Source: WRMS01 sp038562165
Lineage (GTDB): Bacteria; Bacillota; Peptococcia; DRI-13; UBA5745
Reading direction: 5' to 3'
Length of the DNA stretch: 11,227 nucleotides
NCBI GenBank assembly: GCA_038562165.1
Contig: JBCFAO010000067.1
Span: 1 to 11,227, forward strand
Of this stretch, positions 1 through 6,241 are shown piece after piece (the first letter of the stretch is position 1; every line of letters starts with the position of its first letter). The translations under genes were made by a program, and so were the position numbers. The notes below the pieces were generated by a model. The model saw only the letters and a list, made by a program, of their open reading frames with translations. It was not told where the DNA came from and ran no database searches.

Positions 1-83
1 TACATTGTTTATCCTATCCGTGAAAGTTTACCTCACAATCTGTCTGGCGTCTACAGGAAGCCATCAAGCAACTTGTTAACCTG

Positions 84-102
84 CATAGCCGAAGAGGCTA
101 TG
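84..102 (+). other. Small perfect hairpin upstream of the holin-family gene
   Basis: CATAGCC (84-90) pairs with GGCTATG (96-102) across a five-base loop. The following bases are AT-rich but contain no T-run, so this is not a clear intrinsic terminator. It lies 26 bases before the ATG at 129 and could be a leader hairpin or the remnant of an upstream terminator. The rest of 1-128 shows no convincing gene. The first reading frame is open from base 1 to a TAG at 115-117, but its 38 residues match no family I recognise. Confidence 0.35.
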
Positions 103-128
103 ACATTATTATACTAGGAGGAAGAGAT

Positions 129-458
129 ATGCTCGTTTCTTTATTAATCAATACTCTGTCGCTGTTAGCCATTGCTTATTTAATGCAGGGCGTTCATATT
201 AAAAGTTTTTGGTCCGCTTTGATTCTGGCTATTGTGCTGGCGGTGGTCAATACGATTGTTCGTCCTATCGCTTTATTTATTTCTTTGCCGGTAAACCTTT
301 TGACCCTGGGCTTGTTTACTTTTGTGGTCAATGCTGCTATGCTGAAGATGGCCAGTTCTTTTGTAAGCGGAGTCTATATTGACGGCTGGGGTACGGCTAT
401 CATAGCCGCTATTTTACTGTCACTGATCTCCAGCATCCTTTACTGGATCGTTTATTAG
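129..458 (+). CDS. Phage holin family 4 / YvlD-like small membrane protein
   Basis: A 109-residue, almost entirely hydrophobic protein with about four membrane segments (roughly residues 3-20, 27-50, 54-76 and 86-108) joined by short loops. The segment LTLGLFTFVVNAAML (about residues 58-72) is typical of the Phage_holin_4_2/YvlD family. Despite the name, these are widespread chromosomal inner-membrane proteins and not proven lysis holins; their biochemical role is unknown. The ATG at 129 is set by AGGAGG at 116-121, seven bases upstream. Length is normal for the family. The gene stands 49 bases ahead of the HAD phosphatase gene and is probably co-transcribed with it. The last five codons and the stop are part of a short direct duplication continuing after the stop (443-474). 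Confidence 0.85.
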   Translation: MLVSLLINTLSLLAIAYLMQGVHIKSFWSALILAIVLAVVNTIVRPIALFISLPVNLLTLGLFTFVVNAAMLKMASSFVSGVYIDGWGTAIIAAILLSLISSILYWIVY

Positions 459-474
459 GCCTGGATCGTTTATT
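443..474 (+). repeat. 14-bp direct repeat across the stop codon of the holin-family gene
   Basis: CTGGATCGTTTATT occurs at 443-456 and again, identically, at 461-474, a period of 18 bases (six codons). The first copy encodes the last residues WIVY and runs into the stop codon; the second lies just beyond it. This looks like a small slippage or tandem-duplication event at the 3' end of the gene. Confidence 0.8.
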
Positions 475-507
475 CGTTATACTATTGCCAAGGAGTAGAA
501 CATCTCT

Positions 508-1368
508 ATGACAAAATCAATTGCCGGCGGGTCTGCTGCTTATCCGGAGATACCGCAGGAGAAGCCGGATATCCGTTTATTAGCCATTGATCTTGATGAC
601 ACGCTGCTGAGAAGCGACTATACCATATCCCCCAGGACGAAACGGGCTATTCAAAGAGCCCGGCAGCAGGGTGTAGTGGTTACCCTGGCTACCGGCCGCA
701 TGTACGTATCCGCTTTGCCGTATGCTCAAGAACTGGATATTGATGTACCCTTGATTACTTACCAGGGGGCCTTAGTGATCATGACCGATGGGCGAATCAT
801 CAGCCATCATCCCATGGATTATCAATTGTCTATGGAGCTGCTGGATTTTCTGCTGCCTTTCGGCTACCACGTTAATGTTTATATAGGGGACCAGCTTTTT
901 ATTGAAGAAAGTTCGCCGGAGGCCGCCCGTTATGGGGCCAGAACCAGGACCTATCTTTACCAGGTGCCCAGTCTCCGGGAAATGATGAAGCAAAGGGCTG
1001 CGGGGGCTACTAAGTTTTCTCTGATTGCCTCGGCTGAGGAAGTAAAAGAAGTGATCGACGCTACTAAGGCCCGGTTTGGTGACCGGGTCCTTACCGTACC
1101 CAGCAAGCCCACCTTTCTGGAATTTGGGCGGCCGGATATGGGCAAAGGTGTGGCCTTAGCTGAAATGGCGGCAAAACTGGACATTGACAGCAGCCAGGTT
1201 ATGGCCATTGGCGATAGTCCCAATGATCTGGACATGCTGGAATATGCCGGCTGGGGCATAGCTATGGCTAATGGCGAATGCTGCGCCAAGGAAAGAGCCC
1301 GCTGGATCACTGCTGCCAATGATGAAGAGGGCGTGGCCATTGCGATTGAGAGTCTGGTGCTGGAATAA
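508..1368 (+). CDS. Cof-type HAD-superfamily phosphatase (HAD-IIB)
   Basis: A 286-residue cytoplasmic hydrolase. The HAD core motifs are complete: motif I DLDDTLL with nucleophile D28 and acid/base D30; motif II Thr in LATGR (T62); motif III Lys in DMGKGVAL (K213); motif IV GDSPNDLDM (D236 and D240), which binds Mg2+. A cap domain lies between motifs II and III (about residues 85-200), as in the Cof/YidA/YwpJ type IIB subfamily. These enzymes dephosphorylate small phosphorylated metabolites such as sugar phosphates or flavin-related nucleotides; the substrate cannot be read from sequence. About 20 residues precede the usual family start. The ATG at 508 is served by AAGGAG at 490-495 with a rather long 12-base spacing, so the exact start is slightly uncertain. 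rapZ starts 11 bases after the stop. Confidence 0.9.
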   Translation: MTKSIAGGSAAYPEIPQEKPDIRLLAIDLDDTLLRSDYTISPRTKRAIQRARQQGVVVTLATGRMYVSALPYAQELDIDVPLITYQGALVIMTDGRIISHHPMDYQLSMELLDFLLPFGYHVNVYIGDQLFIEESSPEAARYGARTRTYLYQVPSLREMMKQRAAGATKFSLIASAEEVKEVIDATKARFGDRVLTVPSKPTFLEFGRPDMGKGVALAEMAAKLDIDSSQVMAIGDSPNDLDMLEYAGWGIAMANGECCAKERARWITAANDEEGVAIAIESLVLE

Positions 1369-1379
1369 AAGGAGGCATT

Positions 1380-2279
1380 ATGAAGGCGGAAAAAGACCAA
1401 AACCCGGAGAAGAATTTAGACGTATGGATCATTACCGGCCTGTCGGGGGCCGGCAAAACTAACGCCATCCGCATTTTTGAGGATTGGGGTTATTTTTGCA
1501 TAGATAATTTACCCCCTTCCCTGCTGGCGGAGACGGTGGCCATGATTGAGGAGGCCGGAGACATCCAACGCCTGGCTTTAGGCGTGGACGTCCGCAGCCG
1601 CGGCTTTTTTGACAGCCTGATGCCGGCCTTAGAAGCCATGGAAGCCATAAACGGCAAGCCCAATATTCTCTTTTTGGATGCGGATACGCCCACTTTGGTA
1701 AAACGGTTTAAGGAAACCCGCCGCCGTCATCCCATGGCTTCCGAAGGCATGCTTATCGAGGACATTCAATCAGAGCGGTACCGCTTAGAAGCCATGCGGG
1801 GAAAAGCCGATGTAATCATCGATACCAGCAATTTGAGGCCAAAAGACTTGAAAGAGGTGCTGGAGCGCAGGATTTATTCCGGCCGCAGGGAAAACCAATT
1901 CAAAGTCCATATTCTTTCCTTCGGCTTTAAGTACGGCGCGCCCTGGGATGCCGACTTAGTGATGGACGTCCGCTTCCTGCCCAACCCCCATTACATACCG
2001 GAGCTGCGGCCTTTTACCGGTTTGGATGGCCCTGTCCGGGATTACGTCATGGAACATGAGGTATCTCAGGTCTTTTTCCAGCAATTTTCCCAACTGCTGA
2101 TTTATCTGATTCCCAAGTATATAGAGGAAGGAAAAACCAATCTGGTGGTGGCTATCGGCTGCACCGGCGGCCAGCACCGGTCTGTGACTCTGGCAGAAAA
2201 GCTCTACACTGCGGTGAAGGAGGCAGGTTACGACGCCGGCGTCCGTCACCGGGATATTGAGCGCAGAAAGGAAAGCTAG
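1380..2279 (+). CDS. rapZ: RNase adapter / nucleotide-binding protein RapZ (YvcJ family)
   Basis: A 299-residue P-loop protein. The Walker A motif GLSGAGKT is at residues 20-27, and the family's C-terminal signature GCTGGQHRSV is at 260-269. The N-terminal half is a kinase-like nucleotide-binding domain, and the C-terminal half is the domain that in E. coli RapZ senses glucosamine-6-phosphate and binds small RNA. In Bacillota (YvcJ) the protein binds and hydrolyses nucleotides, but its physiological partner is less clear. A polar extension of about 13 residues precedes the usual start, giving a slightly long protein. The ATG at 1380 has AAAAGGAGG (1367-1375) immediately upstream, overlapping the HAD stop. 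whiA starts 12 bases after the stop, implying translational coupling. yvcK, commonly between these two genes, is missing here. Confidence 0.95.
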   Translation: MKAEKDQNPEKNLDVWIITGLSGAGKTNAIRIFEDWGYFCIDNLPPSLLAETVAMIEEAGDIQRLALGVDVRSRGFFDSLMPALEAMEAINGKPNILFLDADTPTLVKRFKETRRRHPMASEGMLIEDIQSERYRLEAMRGKADVIIDTSNLRPKDLKEVLERRIYSGRRENQFKVHILSFGFKYGAPWDADLVMDVRFLPNPHYIPELRPFTGLDGPVRDYVMEHEVSQVFFQQFSQLLIYLIPKYIEEGKTNLVVAIGCTGGQHRSVTLAEKLYTAVKEAGYDAGVRHRDIERRKES

Positions 2280-2291
2280 GAGGGACGTGCC

Positions 2292-3242
2292 ATGGCAAAA
2301 ATAGACTCCTTTTCTGCTGCGGTGAAGGCGGAACTGGCCAGGATTTATCCTGACAAAGACTGCTGCCGCCTGGCGGAGCTGGCGGCTATTGCCCGCCTGG
2401 ACGGTACCGTGACCATCGGCAGAAACCAGGGCATGGGTTTATATATCACAACAGAATATTCAGCGGTGGCCCGGAAGGTCTACCGTTTGCTTAAAGATCA
2501 ATTTTCCATAGAAGGAGAGTTGACAGTCAAACGCCAAAACCGTTTAAAGCGCCGCACCCTTTACCATATCCGGGTGGCCTCCTGTCAAGAGGCGCCCTCT
2601 TTATTATGGGAGTTGGGTATTATGACTCCGGAAAAACAAATTCTGCCGGGCGTCAAGAAGGATTTGATCAAGACCAAATGCTGCCGTTCCAGTTATTTGC
2701 GGGGAGCCTTTTTGGGCAGCGGCTCCGTCAGCAGTCCGGAAAGCGACTACCATTTAGAGATCACCGCCAGCAGCGAAAAGCTAGGCAAGGACCTGATGGC
2801 TCTGATCAATCGTTTCCCCGGCTTCCAGGCCAAAATCAGCCGGCGTAAGCAATCCTATGTGGTCTATTTAAAAGAGAGTAACCAGATTGCGGACTTTTTG
2901 ACTTTGGTGGGGGCCCATGGCAGTCTGTTGGAGTTTGAAAACAGCCGGGTTCTTAAAGGCATGAAAAACCAGGTAAACCGGTTGGTCAACTGCGAAACTG
3001 CCAATTTGGAAAAAACCGTAGAAGCGGCTTTACGCCAGCTAGATAATATCCGCCTGATTGAAGAGCGGGTCGGCTTGGACTCTCTCAGCCCGCCCCTTAG
3101 CCAGTTGGCCCGGCTGCGGCTGGAAAATCCGGAAATCAATTTGAAAGAGTTGGGAGAAATGATGAGGCCGCCCATAGGAAAGTCCGGCATCAATCACCGT
3201 TTTCGCAAGATTGAAGAGATCGCCGAGGGTTTGCGGCCTTAA
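2292..3242 (+). CDS. whiA: DNA-binding protein WhiA (sporulation/cell-division regulator family)
   Basis: A 316-residue protein with the WhiA architecture: an N-terminal domain related to LAGLIDADG homing endonucleases (about residues 1-215, including CRSSYLRGAFLGSGSVSSP) and a C-terminal helix-turn-helix (about 280-312, LKELGEMMRPPIGKSGINHRFRKI). WhiA is conserved in Gram-positive bacteria. In Streptomyces it activates sporulation and division genes; in Bacillus it affects division and chromosome segregation. The endonuclease-like fold is not catalytic in this family. The ATG at 2292 is fixed by AGGAGGG at 2278-2284, which overlaps the rapZ stop codon. Family length and start are normal. No T-tract terminator is visible immediately after the gene. 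Confidence 0.96.
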   Translation: MAKIDSFSAAVKAELARIYPDKDCCRLAELAAIARLDGTVTIGRNQGMGLYITTEYSAVARKVYRLLKDQFSIEGELTVKRQNRLKRRTLYHIRVASCQEAPSLLWELGIMTPEKQILPGVKKDLIKTKCCRSSYLRGAFLGSGSVSSPESDYHLEITASSEKLGKDLMALINRFPGFQAKISRRKQSYVVYLKESNQIADFLTLVGAHGSLLEFENSRVLKGMKNQVNRLVNCETANLEKTVEAALRQLDNIRLIEERVGLDSLSPPLSQLARLRLENPEINLKELGEMMRPPIGKSGINHRFRKIEEIAEGLRP

Positions 3243-3291
3243 AGGCAGGCTTGAAGGCGTCTGGGGGAATTCGACAATTTCATTAAAATGT

Positions 3292-3318
3292 AGCTTGCGT
3301 TATGCGATAAGGCAAGTT
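3292..3318. promoter_or_regulatory. Operator-like imperfect palindrome in the ferredoxin promoter
   Basis: Half-site AGCTTGCGTTAT (3292-3303) and the reverse complement of ATAAGGCAAGTT (3307-3318) match at 10 of 12 positions around a central GCG (3304-3306). The dyad starts just before the predicted -35 box, fills the spacer and ends at the first base of the -10 box, the classic position for a repressor site. It does not match the Fur, FNR or Rex consensus sequences that I know. The regulator is unknown, and function is inferred from position and symmetry only. Confidence 0.5.
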
Positions 3319-3323
3319 ATAAT
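3295..3323 (+). promoter_or_regulatory. Sigma-A-type promoter for the ferredoxin gene
   Basis: A -35 box TTGCGT (3295-3300) and a perfect -10 box TATAAT (3318-3323) are separated by 17 bases. Transcription would start near 3330, leaving a leader of about 45 bases before the ferredoxin ATG at 3377. It is the best promoter match in the window. Confidence 0.75.
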
Positions 3324-3376
3324 TTAGCTGAATAAAGGGTTGTAAAGTATGGGAGTAAAAATGGGAGGTGAAAATT

Positions 3377-3547
3377 ATGGCTTATGTTATCAACGATGAT
3401 TGCATCAACTGCGGTGCCTGCGCACCTGGCTGTCCTACGGAGGCTATTTCCGAGGGTGACAACAAATATGTCATCAATGCAGAGGCTTGCATCGACTGCG
3501 GCGCTTGCGGCGACGTATGCCCTGTAGGGGCTCCCCAACCGGAATAA
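3377..3547 (+). CDS. Clostridial-type 2[4Fe-4S] ferredoxin
   Basis: A 56-residue protein beginning MAYVINDDCINCGACAPGCP. Two full cluster motifs are present: C9-C12-C15-C19 followed by Pro, and C38-C41-C44-C48 followed by Pro, each CxxCxxCxxxCP. This is the classic small bacterial ferredoxin that carries low-potential electrons, for example for pyruvate:ferredoxin oxidoreductase or hydrogenase in anaerobes. The ATG at 3377 has GGGAGGTG (3363-3370) six bases upstream. It is a single-gene unit with its own promoter and a strong terminator. Redox partners cannot be deduced from the neighbours. Length and cysteine spacing are normal, so it should be a functional cytoplasmic electron carrier. Confidence 0.96.
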   Translation: MAYVINDDCINCGACAPGCPTEAISEGDNKYVINAEACIDCGACGDVCPVGAPQPE

Positions 3548-3579
3548 GTATATTATTTGCAATATTCTCAGGTTCTTTT

Positions 3580-3606
3580 CAGGGCATCCCAGGATGCCCT
3601 GTTTTC
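3580..3606 (+). terminator. Rho-independent terminator of the ferredoxin gene
   Basis: CAGGGCATC (3580-3588) pairs with GATGCCCTG (3593-3601) across the four-base loop CCAG, giving a nine-pair GC-rich stem followed by TTTTCTT. It sits 32 bases after the ferredoxin stop and isolates that gene from rpoN. Confidence 0.9.
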
Positions 3607-3665
3607 TTGCCCGGACTCTTGCCGGAAAAGGTTACTGCAGATATTTTGCAGAACAAATCGCCGGT

Positions 3666-3694
3666 TTGAATAAGGGCATGATTTATGCTACAAT
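3666..3694 (+). promoter_or_regulatory. Sigma-A-type promoter for rpoN
   Basis: TTGAAT (3666-3671) and TACAAT (3689-3694) are separated by exactly 17 bases, each box matching consensus at five or four of six positions. It lies between the ferredoxin terminator and the rpoN ATG at 3760, giving a leader of about 60 bases. Because no better promoter is seen before gap, transcription from here may also feed the glycolytic genes. Confidence 0.65.
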
Positions 3695-3759
3695 AGCATC
3701 GATTGTATTTATTGATCATTGTCATTTAGAACGTATCAGCGGTTAATGGGAGTGGTCCA

Positions 3760-5145
3760 ATGGAGATCGGGTTACATTTAGAGCAAACGCAAAAGCTGAT
3801 CATTACCCCTGAACTAAGGCAGGCTATCGAGATTTTACAGCTTTCCTCTACAGATCTCATCGAGTTTACCAGCCAGGCTTTGCTGGAAAATCCCCTTTTG
3901 GAGACTCATGAATCTGAGGAGAAGGATGAGAAAATTTCGGCGTCTGATAAGCGCATCGATTGGGAAGCCTTCGTCAGCCGGCAGCGCCAGGACTATAGTG
4001 AGACCAGAGGCCTGCCCCGGGAGATGCGTGAGGAAGTTCCCCGGGAAAGTCAGCCCACCCACCAGCTAACATTGGAAGAGCATCTGCTTTTTCAATGGCG
4101 TTTTATGATGCTCAAGCCGGAAATTCGCCGTATAGGCGAATATTATATCGGCAACCTGAATTCCAGCGGTTATTTGACCATTACACCGGAGCAAGGAGCT
4201 ATGGATCTTGCTTGCAGCGAGGAATTGGCCTATGAGGCTTTGCGCCAGGTGCAAACCCTGGATCCGGTAGGGGTTTGTGCTCAAAACCTCCGGGAATGCC
4301 TGCTGATTCAGATTGAGCACCTCACTATTGATAGCGCCACAAAGGGTCTGATGCGGATTTTAATTGTCAATTACCTTGAGGAAATTGGCCGGGGCGGTTT
4401 GCTGCGCATTGCCAAAGCTCTTGAAAAAACGCCGGCGGAAATTCAGAAGCTGGTGGACCGGATCAAGCAATTGAATCCCAAGCCGGGAGTAGGCTTTGCC
4501 GGCGGAGAAGATATTGTTTATGTGGTGCCCGACGTCCTGGTGGAGCGGGATAGCGATGGTTTCCGCATTATATTAAGCGAAAGCTATCAGCCCCAGATCG
4601 CCATCAATGACACTTACGCCAAGGTATTGCTGTCGCAAGCCCATGGAGATACGGAAGCAAAATCTTATGTGGAAACGAAACTTAACCAGGCGGCCTGGCT
4701 GATGCGCTGTCTGGAGCAGCGGCGTTCCACCATATATAAAGTAACAGAAGCCATTATTCATTATCAGAAAGATTTTTTTCTCCGGGGCATATCCAGCCTG
4801 CGGCCTTTGACTATGCGTCAAATTGCCGACGCCGTTGGGGTTCACGAATCCACCATCAGCCGGACGGCGGCCAACAAATATATGCAGACCCCTCACGGCG
4901 TTTATGAGTTCAAATTTTTCTTCACACCGGGGCTGGAAAGCGCCGGACAAGGCTCGGTATCTACAGAGAGCATCCGGGAGAGTATTCGGGAAATGATCAG
5001 GGGCGAGGACCCGGCGGCCCCTTATACAGACCAGCAGATCACCGATATGCTGGCCCAAAAAGGCGTAAAAGTAGCCCGGCGGACGGTGGCTAAATATAGA
5101 GAAGAAATGGGCATCCGCAGCACGACTCTGCGCCGCCGCTATTGA
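3760..5145 (+). CDS. rpoN: RNA polymerase sigma-54 factor RpoN (SigL)
   Basis: A 461-residue sigma factor with all expected regions. Region I (about residues 1-50, starting at LEQTQKLIITPELRQAIEIL) contacts activators and holds the polymerase in the closed state. An acidic linker follows (about 50-105), then the core-binding domain (about 110-300), a helix-turn-helix (about 348-375, MRQIADAVGVHESTISR) and the RpoN box ARRTVAKYRE at 439-448, which reads the -24 promoter element. It directs transcription from GG/GC-type promoters and needs an AAA+ activator, none of which is encoded in this window. GGGAG at 3748-3752 supports the ATG at 3760. rpoN next to gap is a recurring arrangement in Bacillota, where cggR often lies between them; here gap follows directly after 79 bases. 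Confidence 0.97.
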   Translation: MEIGLHLEQTQKLIITPELRQAIEILQLSSTDLIEFTSQALLENPLLETHESEEKDEKISASDKRIDWEAFVSRQRQDYSETRGLPREMREEVPRESQPTHQLTLEEHLLFQWRFMMLKPEIRRIGEYYIGNLNSSGYLTITPEQGAMDLACSEELAYEALRQVQTLDPVGVCAQNLRECLLIQIEHLTIDSATKGLMRILIVNYLEEIGRGGLLRIAKALEKTPAEIQKLVDRIKQLNPKPGVGFAGGEDIVYVVPDVLVERDSDGFRIILSESYQPQIAINDTYAKVLLSQAHGDTEAKSYVETKLNQAAWLMRCLEQRRSTIYKVTEAIIHYQKDFFLRGISSLRPLTMRQIADAVGVHESTISRTAANKYMQTPHGVYEFKFFFTPGLESAGQGSVSTESIRESIREMIRGEDPAAPYTDQQITDMLAQKGVKVARRTVAKYREEMGIRSTTLRRRY

Positions 5146-5187
5146 CAGGCGCCGGCAGTCCAGCTTTGCAGTGCCTGTTAAAAGCTG
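5144..5187 (+). other. Two mutually exclusive hairpins in the rpoN-gap leader
   Basis: GACAGGC (5144-5150) can pair with GCCTGTT (5173-5179), while CAGCTTT (5161-5167) can pair with AAAGCTG (5181-5187). The second helix uses the loop of the first and interleaves with it, so as simple hairpins they exclude each other, although a pseudoknot is conceivable. No T-run follows. It could be an rpoN 3' end or a leader controlling gap, or chance. A TTGACA at 5142-5147 has no acceptable -10 box at 16-18 bases, so I do not call a promoter here. Confidence 0.35.
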
Positions 5188-5224
5188 ACGGGAGCAGAAA
5201 CGGAAGGATTAGGAGGAGTTTATC

Positions 5225-6241
5225 TTGACGGTAAAGTTAGGGATTAATGGGTTTGGCCGCATTGGCCGGCTGGCCCTGAGGGCGGCAGCAAGCCGCTCCG
5301 ATGTGGAGGTTACGGCAATCAACGGTACGGCGGAGCCAAAGGTGTTGGCTCATCTATTTCAGTTTGACTCCGTCCATGGGGTCTACCCCGGGCAGGTTTC
5401 CTACACCGAGGACAAGCTGATCATCGAAGGCCGGGAAATCGCCGTTTTGTCCGACAAAGACCCGGCCAATTTGCCCTGGAGCCAATGGGGGGCCGATGTC
5501 ATCATCGAATCCACCGGCCGCTTTACCGAGGCGGAAAAAGCCAAGGCTCATTTTGCCGGCGGCGCCAGGAAGGTGATCATCACGGCGCCGGCCAAGGGAG
5601 AGGATATTACCATCGTCATGGGCATCAATGAAGAAAAATACGATGCCGCCTCTCATCACATCATATCCAACGCCTCCTGCACCACCAATTGCCTGGCCCC
5701 CGTAGCCAAGGTGCTGCATCAGCGTTTCGGCATTCACCGGGGCCTGATGACTACGGTCCATTCTTATACCAACGACCAAAAGGTTTTAGATAATCGTCAC
5801 AAGGATTTACGGCGGGCCCGGGCCGGAGCCATGTCGATCATTCCCACCACCACCGGCGCCGCCAAAGCCGTTTCCCTGGTGCTGCCGGAATTGGCCGGCA
5901 AACTGAAGGGGATGGCCATGCGGGTGCCTACTCCCAATGTTTCCGTGGTGGATTTAGTGGCGGAGCTGGATACGGCGGTGACGGTGGAGGATGTCAACAG
6001 CGCTTTGAAGGAAGCGGCGGACACCGGCATGAAAGGGATTTTGCAATACACGGATTTGCCCCTGGTTTCCATTGATTTTAACGGCAATCCTCATTCGGCT
6101 ATTGTGGACGGTCTAAGCACCATGGTTTTGGAAGATAATATGGTCAAGGTCATTGCCTGGTATGATAATGAGTGGGGCTATAGCATGCGGGTGGTTGATT
6201 TGGCAGCATATATTGGCAAAAGAGGTGTTGATAATGGCTAA
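5225..6241 (+). CDS. gap: Glyceraldehyde-3-phosphate dehydrogenase, type I, probably NADP(H)-capable
   Basis: A 338-residue cytoplasmic enzyme that interconverts glyceraldehyde-3-phosphate and 1,3-bisphosphoglycerate. Visible are the Rossmann motif INGFGRIGR (residues 7-15), catalytic C152 in SNASCTTN and H179. The start is TTG at 5225, with AGGAGG at 5211-5216 eight bases upstream and the family start (TVKLGINGFGRIGR) directly after it. The Asp that normally follows INxx strand 2 and selects NAD+ (D32 in Bacillus numbering) is Gly34 here, and the LP pair before HKDLRRAR (187-188 in that numbering) is N190-R191. Both changes are typical of NADP-using GapB/Gap2-type enzymes. It is therefore probably NADP-dependent or dual-specificity; this is inference. 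The stop overlaps the pgk start by eight bases. Confidence 0.95.
   Translation: MTVKLGINGFGRIGRLALRAAASRSDVEVTAINGTAEPKVLAHLFQFDSVHGVYPGQVSYTEDKLIIEGREIAVLSDKDPANLPWSQWGADVIIESTGRFTEAEKAKAHFAGGARKVIITAPAKGEDITIVMGINEEKYDAASHHIISNASCTTNCLAPVAKVLHQRFGIHRGLMTTVHSYTNDQKVLDNRHKDLRRARAGAMSIIPTTTGAAKAVSLVLPELAGKLKGMAMRVPTPNVSVVDLVAELDTAVTVEDVNSALKEAADTGMKGILQYTDLPLVSIDFNGNPHSAIVDGLSTMVLEDNMVKVIAWYDNEWGYSMRVVDLAAYIGKRGVDNG

Noticed and set aside
1..117. Open first frame that could be the 3' end of an upstream gene, ending with TAG at 115-117
   Set aside because: Only 38 residues are visible, they resemble no family I know, and other frames are also open for part of the way, so it is not supported as coding.
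957..1400. 147-codon minus-strand open frame across the HAD phosphatase gene
   Set aside because: It lies entirely opposite a gene with complete catalytic motifs, has no ribosome binding site of note, and its low-complexity Ser/Ala-rich product is typical of a shadow frame.
3236..3262. Terminator after whiA (GCCTT...AAGGC)
   Set aside because: The stem is only about five pairs and no T-run follows, so read-through to the ferredoxin promoter region is not excluded and no terminator is called.
3487..3669. Plus-strand 60-codon frame overlapping the ferredoxin gene
   Set aside because: It is out of frame with the ferredoxin, runs through its terminator hairpin, and encodes an Arg-rich nonsense-like start.
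5153..5170. Possible sigma-54 promoter (GG...TTGCA) upstream of gap
   Set aside because: The GG and GC dinucleotides are 14 bases apart instead of the required 12, so the spacing is wrong for sigma-54; no other convincing -24/-12 site was seen in the window.
6153..6233. Upstream in-frame ATG giving PGK a 27-residue N-terminal extension
   Set aside because: It lies inside the gap coding region, lacks a suitable ribosome binding site, and family members start at the ATG at 6234, which has AGAGGTG upstream.
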